Part shown: positions 17,459 through 27,019 of the stretch, piece by piece
How positions within the stretch are numbered: position 1 is the stretch's first letter
Layout of the letters: the number at the start of each line of letters is the position of its first letter
Assembly (NCBI RefSeq): GCF_003935425.1
Contig: NZ_RHQN01000001.1
Coordinates: 186,001 to 250,000, forward strand
Length of the DNA: 64,000 nt
Source of the DNA: Pseudomonas sp. v388
GTDB taxonomy: Bacteria; Pseudomonadota; Gammaproteobacteria; Pseudomonadales; Pseudomonadaceae
Direction: 5' to 3'
Program-made: the position numbers and the translations under genes
Notes under the pieces: generated by a model
What the model was told of the DNA's origin: nothing
The model's database searches: none
What the model saw: only the letters and a program-made list of their open reading frames with translations

Positions 17459-17598
17459 TTAGCTTAGAGGGGAAAAGACCATGGGCGCCTTTTGCGCAGG
17501 TGGCTGGAAAATCCTCTATGTCACGTCCCTGTCACGCCCAGCGCCGATAGTGGTCGGCCATAACGCTTTGCCTGCGTTAGCGACTTCAGAGGACGATC

Positions 17599-20052
17599 AT
17601 GCGCATCAATGCCCCTACTCAGGACAGCCACTCGCCGACGGCCGACGCCGGCAACAGCTTTGACAAGGCTGTCCTTGACGCCAAGCAGCAGCCTGCGTAC
17701 CAGCAGGCGTTCTACGAAGAACACCGCGAGAACATCGAAACGATCCGCGAAAAGTGGGACGACTGGAACGGCAAGGACAGCATCGTCAGTGACAAGGACC
17801 TGCGCAAATTTGCCGCTGACGAGAACCGCAGCGCCGAGGAGCGGGACGCTGCGCAGTTCCTGCTCGACAACAAAGGCTTCTTCGATCATCTGGACACCAA
17901 GGCCCACGACAACAAGGCCGACGGCAAGATCAGCAACAACGACCTGAACGCCTGGCTGCGCCCGGTCGCGTTCAAGGCCGAAGATACCGGCGTCTATAAG
18001 GATTTCCTGAAAGCCAACCCGGATGCCGACGCGGCGTCCAGGGAGATCGCCAAGAATGGCGCGCTGTTGAGCGAAAACTTCGACATCATCAGTAAAAGCA
18101 CCGACAGCGGCAAACACCTGACCCGTGAGGCCTTGCAGAAATTCCTCGACGAAAACACCGGCATCAGCGATGAACTCAAGCAGGCCATCACCTTCTGGCT
18201 GCAGCCGGGTGCATTCTCGGTACTGGAGACCGGCAAAAACCCGCTCAAGGACGCTCCGGACGGCAAACTGAGCAAGGACGACATCAACAACTCGGTCAAG
18301 ACCCATAACCCGAAGACGGCCGCCGATGCGATCCTGTTCCTTAACAAGGTCGCCAACAACAATGCCACTTCCAGCGTGGACACCAGCAAGCTGGGCAAGG
18401 ATGTTTTCGACAATCCCCAGAACTACACCGTCGAAGAGCGGGCAGCTGTCCTGCAGGATCTGCTCAAGGCCCAGCAATTGATCATCGACGGCGCAGGCGC
18501 CGGGATGTGGAGTGATGACTACGGCAAGGTCAGCATTGCCAACCGCGTCCAGGGGCATCCGGACCCTGAAAAACTGCTTCAGGACGTCAACGACCACATT
18601 GCCCGGTTGCAGGGCGATCCGGAAGTGGTGAAGTTCCTTAACGAAAGCACCTCCAGCCAGATGAGCACGCTGTTCGAAGGCAATCCGGCGCTCAAGGATG
18701 CGGTGCAGAAGAATTATGACGACAGCCTGTCCGGGGCTGCGCTGGACAAGATCTGGGAAACCCATACCAAGGACGGCAAGACCGACCAGACCGCCGCGCT
18801 GTCGGAGTTTTTCTCGACCGCCAAGTTGCAGCAGGAGGCGCTGGGCATCGACGACCTGGGCGAAATCCAGAAAGCGCTCGGCGATTCTTCCCATGCCGGG
18901 GCGCTCAAGGATTACTACAAGGACTCTCTGGCCTCGGGTTCGCGGCTGGAAGAACTGATGAAGACCGGCAGTTACGAGGAAGCAGTCGCCACCTATTCCG
19001 GCGAAGTGGCGCTCTACAACGCCGCGCTGGACCCGGAGTTCACCGCCGGATTCGACACGCAACTGAGCGACAACTTCAGCCGTGTCGCGAAAGACAACGC
19101 CATGAAAGACGGTTCCTTCGATGATCTCAAGGCTGCGCTGGGTATCGACGGCGGCGATCAGCTGGACGAGGAAAAAGTCAAAAAGATGATCGAGGAGGTC
19201 CTCAAGACCAACCCCGAACTGCTGACCAACCCGGACGGTACCGTGGCCACCGCTGACCAAGTGCTTGCGGGCGTGCGCGGCAGCTGGGACGTGCTGCGCC
19301 AGGGCACCAAGTCCCTGGCGGAACTGAAATCCGACTGGCTGAGCCCGGACCTCAAGGACCTGTCCGACCGCGGCGTGCTGCACGGCGTCAGCGGTATCTT
19401 CATGTCCGGTGTCACCATCGCCAAGGGTGCGCAGAGCGGCGGCAAGCTGACTGAACGCGCCATTGTCGATATCACCACCGGCTCGGTGCTCAGCGCCACG
19501 CTGCTGACCGAGGGCGGCACCAAGAACCTCAAGACCTACGTGAAGGATGCCGGCGCCAAACTCACGGAGCAGCAGAAACAGTTTTTCACTAACCCGGCCA
19601 AATCGGTGACCGACACCCTCAGCACCCTCGAAGACGGCGCCAAGGGTGTCGGTGGTCTGGCCGGTATCGTGGCAGGGGCCTACGGCATTTTCGACGGCGT
19701 GCAGTCGATCCGCAAAGGTGAAACGGTCGCCGGTGGGTTCAGCATCACGTCCGGCTCCATCGGGGCTTTGGCGGGGCTTTCCTCTGCCGCCGAAGGTGCT
19801 GCCGGTGTGCTCGGCAGAACCGCCATTCGCGCTGCGCTCGCGCCGATCTCCGGGATTCTGGGCATGACGGCCGGCGTGGTGGCCGGTTTTGCCCTGCTGC
19901 TGCCCGGCCTGATCGAGGAGGGCAAGAAACAGGCGAGCCAGGACAAGTTCGGCAGCCTGTTGGGCGACTACCTGACCCAATACGAGATAGACGGCGTGCC
20001 GCACGGCGATATCTACGACATTCCCGACGACCAGTGGCCGGAAAGCGACTGA
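17599..20052 (+). CDS. HrpK/HrpF-like type III translocator-family protein (orphan)
   Basis: An 817-aa acidic, Asp/Lys-rich protein lacking a Sec signal. The N-terminal 240 residues contain EF-hand-like acidic loops: GKDSIVSDKDLRKF (about 58-71), HDNKADGKISNNDL (103-116) and DAPDGKLSKDDIN (218-230). The middle is helical. Residues about 590-790 carry several Gly/Ala-rich hydrophobic segments that could insert in membranes (GVSGIFMSGVTIAKG, GVGGLAGIVAGAYGIFDG, LGMTAGVVAGFALLLPGLIEEG). This layout fits the HrpK1/HrpF/NolX family, in which members act as type III secretion translocators. AGAGGA precedes ATG 17599. No type III apparatus gene, chaperone or HrpL-type promoter (GGAACC-N15/16-CCAC) is visible nearby, so secretion and function here are open. 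Confidence 0.7.
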   Translation: MRINAPTQDSHSPTADAGNSFDKAVLDAKQQPAYQQAFYEEHRENIETIREKWDDWNGKDSIVSDKDLRKFAADENRSAEERDAAQFLLDNKGFFDHLDTKAHDNKADGKISNNDLNAWLRPVAFKAEDTGVYKDFLKANPDADAASREIAKNGALLSENFDIISKSTDSGKHLTREALQKFLDENTGISDELKQAITFWLQPGAFSVLETGKNPLKDAPDGKLSKDDINNSVKTHNPKTAADAILFLNKVANNNATSSVDTSKLGKDVFDNPQNYTVEERAAVLQDLLKAQQLIIDGAGAGMWSDDYGKVSIANRVQGHPDPEKLLQDVNDHIARLQGDPEVVKFLNESTSSQMSTLFEGNPALKDAVQKNYDDSLSGAALDKIWETHTKDGKTDQTAALSEFFSTAKLQQEALGIDDLGEIQKALGDSSHAGALKDYYKDSLASGSRLEELMKTGSYEEAVATYSGEVALYNAALDPEFTAGFDTQLSDNFSRVAKDNAMKDGSFDDLKAALGIDGGDQLDEEKVKKMIEEVLKTNPELLTNPDGTVATADQVLAGVRGSWDVLRQGTKSLAELKSDWLSPDLKDLSDRGVLHGVSGIFMSGVTIAKGAQSGGKLTERAIVDITTGSVLSATLLTEGGTKNLKTYVKDAGAKLTEQQKQFFTNPAKSVTDTLSTLEDGAKGVGGLAGIVAGAYGIFDGVQSIRKGETVAGGFSITSGSIGALAGLSSAAEGAAGVLGRTAIRAALAPISGILGMTAGVVAGFALLLPGLIEEGKKQASQDKFGSLLGDYLTQYEIDGVPHGDIYDIPDDQWPESD

Positions 20053-20125
20053 GGCCGGCACCCGCCGGAGCATGTGTCCGGCGCAGGCGGTGCACGGAGG
20101 GTGAGCGCGGGTGGGAGGCGAGGCT

Positions 20126-21019
20126 TCAGCCGCCGGCCGTTCCAGCGCTCAGCTCCGGGTTTCGTCTGGCGTACACGAGAAACCCGCTCAGCAGCACCAG
20201 CGCGATGCCGATCACCGACGAGGCTGGTGGATAGTCGCTGAACACAACGATCCCGAACAGCGTCGCAAAGACGATTTGTAAATAGCCCAGCGGTGCCAGC
20301 ACCGCTGAGGACGCGTAGCTGTAGGACTTCGAAATCAGAAAATGCGCCGCAAGCCCCAGACTACCCAGAACGACTAACTGACCCCACTGGATCGTGCTGG
20401 CCTGCGCCCAGTAAAACGGGACGGACACAGTCAGGATCAGCGTGGAGAAAACCCCGACGTAAAAACTGCTGGTGGAAGGGCTGTCCGTTTCGCCCGCCAG
20501 TTGCGTGAGAATCTGGTACAGCGCGAAGAAGAATGCAGTAGCGAGCGGGAACAGCAGCCATGGCGTGAACCCCTGACCCTGGGGATTGATGATCACCAGC
20601 ACACCGACGAAACCGATGATTACCGGCAACCACTGCGACCGGTCGATTCGCGTGCCGAATACCAGCGGCGACAGGAGCGTGACGAAGGCAGGTGCCAGGA
20701 ACACCAGCGCGGTGGACTCCGCGAGAGGCACGTGGGTCAGGCCGTACATGAACGTGAGGCTGTCCGCCAGCAGGCACAGCGCACGACAGACATGCAGCCA
20801 TGGGCGCCGGGTCTTGGGCAGCGCCCGCTGTTTGCCGGCCAGAATCACCGTGCTGATGATGCAGCTGTGAATCAGGTACCTGACCCAGGCGACGAATATC
20901 ACCGGCAGCGACATGATCAGCGTCTTGGAAAGCGTGTCGTGAGCGGCGAACACCAACCCGACCGAACCCATCAGAAGCATGCCCATGAGATGGGGCCGAA
21001 TGCGTGCCGGAACTGCCAT
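20126..21019 (-). CDS. EamA/DMT-family transporter
   Basis: A 297-aa inner-membrane protein with about ten membrane helices in two EamA repeats, of the drug/metabolite transporter superfamily. Visible helices include MGMLLMGSVGLVFAAHDTL, ALVFLAPAFVTLLSPLVFG and SVIGIALVLLSGFLVYARR. ATG 21019 (MAVPARIRP) has AGGGAG 7-8 nt upstream and is preferred over the in-frame codon at 21040. It stands alone between the HrpK-like and phosphate genes. The substrate, probably an amino acid or metabolite for export, cannot be inferred. Confidence 0.85.
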   Translation of the reverse strand: MAVPARIRPHLMGMLLMGSVGLVFAAHDTLSKTLIMSLPVIFVAWVRYLIHSCIISTVILAGKQRALPKTRRPWLHVCRALCLLADSLTFMYGLTHVPLAESTALVFLAPAFVTLLSPLVFGTRIDRSQWLPVIIGFVGVLVIINPQGQGFTPWLLFPLATAFFFALYQILTQLAGETDSPSTSSFYVGVFSTLILTVSVPFYWAQASTIQWGQLVVLGSLGLAAHFLISKSYSYASSAVLAPLGYLQIVFATLFGIVVFSDYPPASSVIGIALVLLSGFLVYARRNPELSAGTAGG

Positions 21020-21163
21020 TGAGTCTCCCTGAATGCCCAAGTTTCGCCTGATCGCCGTTGACGGTAACCCACAGGTCTACGGGCCGCAATGCCGGGCGAT
21101 GCCTGTCGGAACCCGCACCGTCCAGATCGCTGACCAGGTTCCTGGCCCAGCAGCTGGGCTGAC

Positions 21164-22288
21164 TCAGGGCGAGCGCGGGCTTTGCACCGAGGTCACCAGC
21201 AGCTCACGAACCTGCTGCGCCAGAGAAGCGGGCAGTGGCACGTAGCCCAGATCGCGAGCGCTATGCTGTCCATTGGTCAGCGCCCAGGCCAGAAACGCGC
21301 GGGCGCGGCGATCTTGCCTGGAGATGGCTCGTCTGTTCAGCACCGCAAGAACAGTGGCGACCACCGGGTAGCTGGCCGCGCCGGGAGCGTTGATGAACTG
21401 CGGCTGGGCGTCCTGGCCGGCCTGCCAGGGCACCGCCTGAATGGCGGCTTCGATGGAACCGGGGTCTGGCTTTACGAAGTGTCCGGTGCCGTTCTTCAGT
21501 TGAACGATACCCAGACCTGCGGCTTGGGCCTGTACGGCGTCGAGGTAGCCGATGCTGCCCGGTGTCGAAGCCAGGGTTTGCGCCATTGCGCCGCTGCCGC
21601 GCACGGCTTTGCCGACCGGCCAGCGAACCACCGCGTCCACGCCTATCGCAACCGGCCATTCGGGGTCTTGAGTGGCGAGGTAGCGGGTCAAGGTGTGAGT
21701 GGTGCCTGAACCGTCTGCGCGGTGGATCGGCATGATGGTCTGATCGGGCAGTGCAACATTCGGATTGAGCGCAGCAATGCTTGCATGATTCCAGCGAACG
21801 ATATCGCCACGCAGGATGGCTGCCAGCGTCGGGCCGTCCAGCCGCAGATTGTCCTTGAACCGCGGCAGGTGGGTGGCGATGGCGACACCACCCACCACGA
21901 CGGGCATCTGGATCAGTTCAAGTCGGGTGAGTTCTGCAGCCGACAGGGGCAACTCGCTGAACGCGAAATCCACAGCCTTGGCCTGCAGGCGCAGCAGGCC
22001 CGCCTGCGAGCCGATGGCCTCGTAGTCCAGGGCGGCGCGGCCCAGCGCATCGTCGTCGAGCCCGGCATTGCCTGCCTGGAACGCGACGCCTGACGTGCCG
22101 CCCCGGTAGAGCCTGAGCCATTGTTCGACCAACGGCAGAACGAACGTGGAGCCTGCGCCTCTGAGCAACGCCTGGCCGAATGCATCCTGCGCCACGGCCC
22201 TCGACAAGGCGAAGCCGCCCAGCAGGCCGACGCCAGCCAGTTGCAGCAGGCGACGACGGGTAACCGGTTGTGCGCAAAACAGGTCCAT
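21164..22288 (-). CDS. PstS-like phosphate-binding protein with Tat-type leader
   Basis: A 374-aa periplasmic binding protein related to PstS. The N-terminus carries a twin-arginine-like leader (TRRRLLQLAGVGLLGG, residues about 10-25). The mature start LLRGAGSTFVLPLVEQWLRLY and the phosphate-binding landmarks (VDFAFSELPLS, HRADGSGTTHTLTRYL, RGSGAMAQTLASTPGSIGYL) are clear. It begins 8 bp after the Na/Pi cotransporter gene and shares its candidate Pho box. No PstCAB genes are present, so it may feed a distant Pst permease, act as a scavenging protein, or have a sensing or adhesion role as some Pseudomonas PstS-like (DING-type) proteins do. Confidence 0.85.
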   Translation of the reverse strand: MDLFCAQPVTRRRLLQLAGVGLLGGFALSRAVAQDAFGQALLRGAGSTFVLPLVEQWLRLYRGGTSGVAFQAGNAGLDDDALGRAALDYEAIGSQAGLLRLQAKAVDFAFSELPLSAAELTRLELIQMPVVVGGVAIATHLPRFKDNLRLDGPTLAAILRGDIVRWNHASIAALNPNVALPDQTIMPIHRADGSGTTHTLTRYLATQDPEWPVAIGVDAVVRWPVGKAVRGSGAMAQTLASTPGSIGYLDAVQAQAAGLGIVQLKNGTGHFVKPDPGSIEAAIQAVPWQAGQDAQPQFINAPGAASYPVVATVLAVLNRRAISRQDRRARAFLAWALTNGQHSARDLGYVPLPASLAQQVRELLVTSVQSPRSP

Positions 22289-22296
22289 GGCCGACC

Positions 22297-23991
22297 TCAG
22301 ACGGGTTTGGCGAGCAGGCCGGCGGGCGGATGGTCGGCGGCCTGGTTCGGTTCGGTCTGACCCAGTTCGCGGGACACTGTCCGGCGCTCGTCGGTGATGC
22401 GCTGCACCAGGTTCAAGGCACGCTCCGCACTGCCCAGCAGTGTCAGGATCGCGCCCCGTTCGTCCCAGCCCAGTTTCTGCTCGGTTTGCAGGCAGCGCTC
22501 ACGCAGCTCGGCGATCTGACCGGTGTAGGCGTGGGGTAGGTAGGTGCCCTGAGGGCCGTTTTTCACCGCCGGTTCCACGATGTCGAGGATCGCCGTGACA
22601 ATGGCCTGGCCGTTTGCGGAAAACAGCTGACGTTCGATGCGTCGGGTGATTTGCGACAGGGTTTCGGTCAGGCTGGCGCTGAAGTCTTGCTCCTCGATCA
22701 GGCTCGCCAGCAGATGGGTCTCGTGCGCGCTCAAATCGTTGTTGAACATCTGCGCAGTGTAGGCGCGGATTTCCTGACTGAGGGTATCGAGTGCCTGCTC
22801 ATGCTCGGCCACATTCTTCAACGCGTCGGCCTGGCCCCTTGCCGCCGCCAGCAGCAGGCTGGCGCCCTGGGTGTAGCGCGCCAGCTCCTGGCTCACCGCC
22901 GCAACGCCTGTGTTCACATCGCGCAGCGCCCCGCGATCCAGGTAGCGCGGCACCGCGTAGTCTTGCTCGCTGCTCCTGCCAGCGCCGATACGCGACAGGA
23001 CACGGTCGAACACCCCGATGAACGGGAACATCAGCGCCGTATTGAAAATGTTGAAGCCGATGGAATACAGGCCGACCGCTACCGGCACCAGCGGAAAGGT
23101 CTCCTTGCCGTCGACCATCACCGATTTTCCGACCTCCATGCCGAACAGGCTCATGGTCCATTGCAGTACGTCCACCGACAGGAAGAACAGCGGAAACATC
23201 ACGGCCACGCCGATGAAGTTGAACGAGATGTGCGCATAGGCCGCGCGCTTGGCGTTTTTCGACAGATTGAGCGACGCCATCCAGGAGGTAACCGTCGTGC
23301 CAAGGTCGGCACCCAGGGAAAAGGCCACGGCGGTCTGCCAGTCCAGAATGCCCGCCGCCCCAAGGCCCATGACGATGCCGATGGTTGCCGAGGACGAGTG
23401 GATCATTGCCGTGATGCCCGCCGCGGTCAGCACGCAGATCGCCAGGCCGCCGAAGCTGTCGGCCTGCAGGCTGGAGATCGCGGTCATCACCTCGGGCAGG
23501 TTGCGCAAGGGTTTCAGGCCGCCGGTCAGCAGGTTCAGCCCGTAGAAAATCAGCGAAAAGCCGATCACGGCCAGGGCGATGTTGCGCGTCCGCTCGCTTT
23601 TGCCGAACACATAGACCAACGCGAACAGGCCCGCGGAAATCAGCCCCAACGGCCCCAGCGGCATGGCGATCAGGCCGTTGCCCAGCGTGGTGCCGATGTT
23701 GGCACCCATGATCACGCTGATCGCCGGTCGCAACCCCACCACGCCGGCGTTGACCAGGCCGACCACCATCACCGTCATGGCGGTACTCGATTGCAGCACG
23801 CCGGTGATCATGGTCCCGGCGGCCAGCCCCTTCACCGGAGTGCCGGCCAGCTTCGCGAGCCAGGCGCGCATGCGATTGGCCGCCAGGTTATTGATCCCAT
23901 CGGACATGAACTCCAGCCCGAGCAGGAAAATGCCCAGGCCGCCGATGACCGGGACCAGCAATTCTCTGAAGATGTCGATTTCCAAGACCAT
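22297..23991 (-). CDS. Na+/phosphate cotransporter family protein
   Basis: A protein of about 564 aa with two Na/Pi-cotransporter repeats in the first 340 residues. The QSSTAMTVM segment and MIHSSSATIGIVMGLG are the paired QSS/SSS-type re-entrant motifs of the family. A helical PhoU-like C-terminal domain (about 350-545) follows. It imports or exports phosphate with sodium. The start is ambiguous: ATG 23991 has GGAG only one base upstream, whereas an in-frame TTG at 23985 is spaced correctly, so translation may use the TTG. It heads a two-gene operon with the PstS-like gene behind a candidate Pho box. Confidence 0.88.
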   Translation of the reverse strand: MVLEIDIFRELLVPVIGGLGIFLLGLEFMSDGINNLAANRMRAWLAKLAGTPVKGLAAGTMITGVLQSSTAMTVMVVGLVNAGVVGLRPAISVIMGANIGTTLGNGLIAMPLGPLGLISAGLFALVYVFGKSERTRNIALAVIGFSLIFYGLNLLTGGLKPLRNLPEVMTAISSLQADSFGGLAICVLTAAGITAMIHSSSATIGIVMGLGAAGILDWQTAVAFSLGADLGTTVTSWMASLNLSKNAKRAAYAHISFNFIGVAVMFPLFFLSVDVLQWTMSLFGMEVGKSVMVDGKETFPLVPVAVGLYSIGFNIFNTALMFPFIGVFDRVLSRIGAGRSSEQDYAVPRYLDRGALRDVNTGVAAVSQELARYTQGASLLLAAARGQADALKNVAEHEQALDTLSQEIRAYTAQMFNNDLSAHETHLLASLIEEQDFSASLTETLSQITRRIERQLFSANGQAIVTAILDIVEPAVKNGPQGTYLPHAYTGQIAELRERCLQTEQKLGWDERGAILTLLGSAERALNLVQRITDERRTVSRELGQTEPNQAADHPPAGLLAKPV

Positions 23992-24379
23992 TCTCCAACG
24001 TGAGGACGATTGCCGGCGCGGACCTCTGCCCACCGGACAGCAATACCGGCAGGTGCGCAGGGTTCAAACCATGGACGCTAGAGAGAAAATGTGACGCATT
24101 GGTGACAACCGAACGGCCAGCGGCGGACGGCGACGGGTGGCGATGGCCGACTCGCTTCGACAACCGGCATCTGCTCACCGCCCGCGCCGAGCTGGCCGAC
24201 CCGCTGTCCCGGTTCGGGGCGAGATTCAGGATCAACAAACCGCGTCGTTTGCCCGTGGTGCTATCCCAGGACTACGAGCGCATTGCCATCGACGCGCCGC
24301 CGTCCCGCGATTTCAGGACCTGTTCTGCCTCATCGAGCCAGCGGCGTCGCCAGATGACGCCGCCGCACCCGATCGCGCT
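23992..24379. other. gene-free interval with the Pho box
   Basis: A 388-bp gap between the histidine-kinase stop and the cotransporter start. Apart from the candidate Pho box I see no gene, terminator or repeat that I can support. Confidence 0.5.
24091..24108 (-). promoter_or_regulatory. candidate Pho box for the Na/Pi cotransporter-PstS-like operon
   Basis: On the minus strand TTGTCAC-CAAT-GCGTCAC is a pair of 7-bp direct repeats with a 4-bp spacer, followed by ATTTTC. This is the architecture of the PhoB site (CTGTCAT-N4-CTGTCAT). It ends about 100 bp before the cotransporter start and points the same way. The content of the operon supports it. Confidence 0.65.
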
Positions 24380-26491
24380 TCATTGGCCAAGGATGCGTTT
24401 GCGACGCTGCCAGGTGGCCAGCTTGCGCAACAGGCGCGATAGCTGCTCGATCGAATAGGGTTTGTGCAGCAACTCGAAACCGTAGGTGCCGTTCTTGGCC
24501 AGGACATGGCTGTAACCGGAAGCCAGCAGTACGGGCAGGTCATGGTGATGTTCCCGGATCAGATGCGCCAGGTCGATGCCGTTCATGCCGGGCATCACCA
24601 CGTCCGTGAACACCACGTCGAAGCGGTCGGCATCGGTGGCCAACTCGGCCAACGCTTCTTTGGCATTGTTGGCCAGCACCGGCAAATAACCCAGATCGGT
24701 CAGTGACTGAACAGCAAAGGCGCCAACTTCCACATTGTCTTCCACCACCAGCACGCAGGTGCCGTGCCCGTCCACCAAAGGTTCCAGTTTCTCGGCGTCC
24801 GGAAGCTGCAGTGGTTTCTCGGCGCGCGGCAGGTACAGCGTGAACGTGCTGCCTTCACCGGGCGTGCTGCGCACCATGACCTCGCCGCCCGACTGCTTGG
24901 CAAAGCCGAAGACCTGGGAAAGCCCCAGCCCGGTGCCCTGGCCGACGCTCTTGGTGGTGAAGAACGGTTCGAAGATCTTGTCCAGGTGTTCCTTCAGGAT
25001 ACCGCCGCCGTTGTCGGTGATGGAAATCGCCACGAAGGAACCGGTGACAGGCGCATGCGCCCGGATACCCGGCATCTGTTCCGCGGCTTCTATGCGGATC
25101 GTGACCCGGCCCTGACCCTTGACGGCATCCCGGGCATTGACCGCCATGTTGACCAGTGCCGTATCGAACTGGCTGGGGTCCGCGGTGACGAAGCAGGGCT
25201 CTTCCGGAAGTTCGGTGACGATCTCGATCAGCGGGCCGGTCAGCGTTTCCATCATGCTGGACAGCGCCCGTACGCTGTCGCAGGCCGCGAACACTTCAGG
25301 TTGCAGGGCCTGGCGTCTGGCAAAGGCCAACAGCTGTGCGGTGAGCTTCGCCGCCCGGTCGACGGTGTCGGAAATCGCCGAGATGTAGCGCAGGCGCCGC
25401 GCATCGGGAAGGTCCGGCCGTTTGAGCATGTCGGCGGACGACTTGATGACCGTCAGCAGATTATTGAAATCGTGAGCCACGCCGCCGGTCAGCTGGCCGA
25501 TGGCTTCCAGCTTCTGCGATTGGCGCAAGGCTTCCTCGGCCTGTTTGAGGGCCGCTGCCTGTTCGTTTTCCAGAGTGATATCGCGCCCCGTGGCGAAGGT
25601 GACGTCGTCGGCCGGGGCGGCCACCCAGGAAATCCAGCGCACGCCACCGTTCTTGTGGCGATAGCGATTGATCAGCCGCGGCAGACCGCCCGCGGCCGCC
25701 AGGGTGTAGGCGTCCACGGTCTGGTCGTGATCGTCCGGCAGCACGAACTCATTGACGTGGTGGCCGATCAGTTCTTCCGGCAGGTAGCCGAGCAAGGTTG
25801 TCCAGGCCGGATTGACCCGCAGGAACACGCCTTCGAAATCCAGCACCAGCAACAGGTCGGGCGACGTTGTCCACAAGCGGTTCAGCTCGGATGTGCGCAG
25901 CTGAACCTGTTGCTCCAGCGTTTCGTTGAGGCGGCGCAGCGCCTCTTCGGCGTGTTGCTGGGCGCGCTTGGCCATCACCTGCGCGGTGATTTCCATACAG
26001 GCGCAGAAGAAACCCTGGACCAGGCCGTCACTGCCTCGCGCTGGCGTGTAGGAAAAGGTGAAGTGCGTTTCTTCGGCATACCCCTTGCGCTGCATCATCA
26101 AGGTGATGTCATCCATGCTGACCGCTTTGCCGTCGTAGGCCATGTTCACGATCGGGATCAGATCCGCACGTATTTCATCCCAGACATCCAGAAACGAGCG
26201 CCCCAGCGCGGCCGGGTGCTTGGAGGCCAGGATCGCGACATAGGCATCGTTGTAGAACAGCGTATGTGCCGGCCCCCAGACCACGAACATGGGCTGGCTC
26301 GAACCCAGGATGATCTCGACGAGGGTAAACAGCGCCGGCGGCCACGTGCTGAAGTGGCCCAACGGCGTCGCTGTCCAGTCCAGGTCGCGGATGCGCAGCG
26401 CCATCTCGCTGTCGCCGATGGGGGATGCGACCGCGGTTCTTTTCCAGTCAGGGGAAAGCGCAGTGACGTGAGGATCGACGGCGTCTGTCAT
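24380..26491 (-). CDS. hybrid sensor histidine kinase (PAS-PAS-HisKA-HATPase-REC)
   Basis: A 703-aa cytoplasmic sensor with no membrane helices. Residues about 40-175 form a PAS-like domain (DWTATPLGHFSTWPPAL opening), and about 205-315 a second PAS with PAC. The HisKA box has the phosphorylated His340 (GGVAHDFNNLL). The HATPase domain shows an N box (VNMAVNARDAVKG), a G1 box (DNGGGI) and a G2 box (GTGLGLSQVFGF). The C-terminal receiver has acceptor Asp630 (FTDVVMPGMNG). It has no adjacent response-regulator gene, so it must signal through its own receiver or a distant partner. Its position upstream of the phosphate operon may be coincidental. Confidence 0.93.
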   Translation of the reverse strand: MTDAVDPHVTALSPDWKRTAVASPIGDSEMALRIRDLDWTATPLGHFSTWPPALFTLVEIILGSSQPMFVVWGPAHTLFYNDAYVAILASKHPAALGRSFLDVWDEIRADLIPIVNMAYDGKAVSMDDITLMMQRKGYAEETHFTFSYTPARGSDGLVQGFFCACMEITAQVMAKRAQQHAEEALRRLNETLEQQVQLRTSELNRLWTTSPDLLLVLDFEGVFLRVNPAWTTLLGYLPEELIGHHVNEFVLPDDHDQTVDAYTLAAAGGLPRLINRYRHKNGGVRWISWVAAPADDVTFATGRDITLENEQAAALKQAEEALRQSQKLEAIGQLTGGVAHDFNNLLTVIKSSADMLKRPDLPDARRLRYISAISDTVDRAAKLTAQLLAFARRQALQPEVFAACDSVRALSSMMETLTGPLIEIVTELPEEPCFVTADPSQFDTALVNMAVNARDAVKGQGRVTIRIEAAEQMPGIRAHAPVTGSFVAISITDNGGGILKEHLDKIFEPFFTTKSVGQGTGLGLSQVFGFAKQSGGEVMVRSTPGEGSTFTLYLPRAEKPLQLPDAEKLEPLVDGHGTCVLVVEDNVEVGAFAVQSLTDLGYLPVLANNAKEALAELATDADRFDVVFTDVVMPGMNGIDLAHLIREHHHDLPVLLASGYSHVLAKNGTYGFELLHKPYSIEQLSRLLRKLATWQRRKRILGQ

Positions 26492-26782
26492 TAGCTTTAC
26501 CCGGCATGCAGTAAGTGTGAGGGTCTTGAAGGGATTGTCGTGGCCTGCGCGGCAGGGCGGCGTTGCTCATGGATTGTGCTGCCCGCTGCGGGTCACGTTG
26601 CGTTGGACGATGGCGGCAGCGGCTCGTTCCATGGGTGCGGGGCATTTGTGCCGGGCCAGACGAAGCCGGCAGGCGCCTGCGTCTGGGCGTTCCACGCTTG
26701 AACCGGAGGAAGCGGTAGGGTACATTCGCCGGCTGTATGGATATACAGCCATCTTTTTTTGCAGCAAGAGACCCGGATCGCG

Positions 26783-27004
26783 ATGACAACAGACGCCACG
26801 ACTATTCAAGACCGCCGCGATCTCAGGGGAATCAGCGCAGACCTTAAATGGTCTGCGGTCGAACTTTCCCGAATCGCCGACAGGCTCGACATGGCAGGCA
26901 ACTCTGTCGATGCCGACGCCGTGCGGCGCATGATCCATGTCTTTCAACAGGACGAAGCACGCCTCATGCAGATTGCGGAGAGAGAAGCGGCGCCCGTCGG
27001 CTGA
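26783..27004 (+). CDS. small hypothetical protein, helical
   Basis: A 73-aa protein predicted to be mostly helical, with a heptad-like region (LKWSAVELSRIADRLDMAG, VRRMIHVFQQDEARLMQIAE). ATG 26783 is the first ATG; TTG 26759 in the same frame is a less likely start. I do not recognise the family. It is convergent with the orphan binding protein 16 bp away and divergent from the histidine kinase. Confidence 0.5.
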   Translation: MTTDATTIQDRRDLRGISADLKWSAVELSRIADRLDMAGNSVDADAVRRMIHVFQQDEARLMQIAEREAAPVG

Positions 27005-27019
27005 CCGGGCCGCAGTCGG

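Noticed and set aside
17354-17598. search for an HrpL-type (hrp box) promoter before the HrpK-like gene
   Set aside because: No GGAACC-N15/16-CCAC pattern was found in this gap on reading by eye.
17521-20073. 850-aa open frame antisense to the HrpK-like gene
   Set aside because: It runs opposite to a gene with good ribosome site, EF-hand-like loops and hydrophobic segments; the antisense product has no domain, signal or ribosome site and is explained by GC-rich codon bias.
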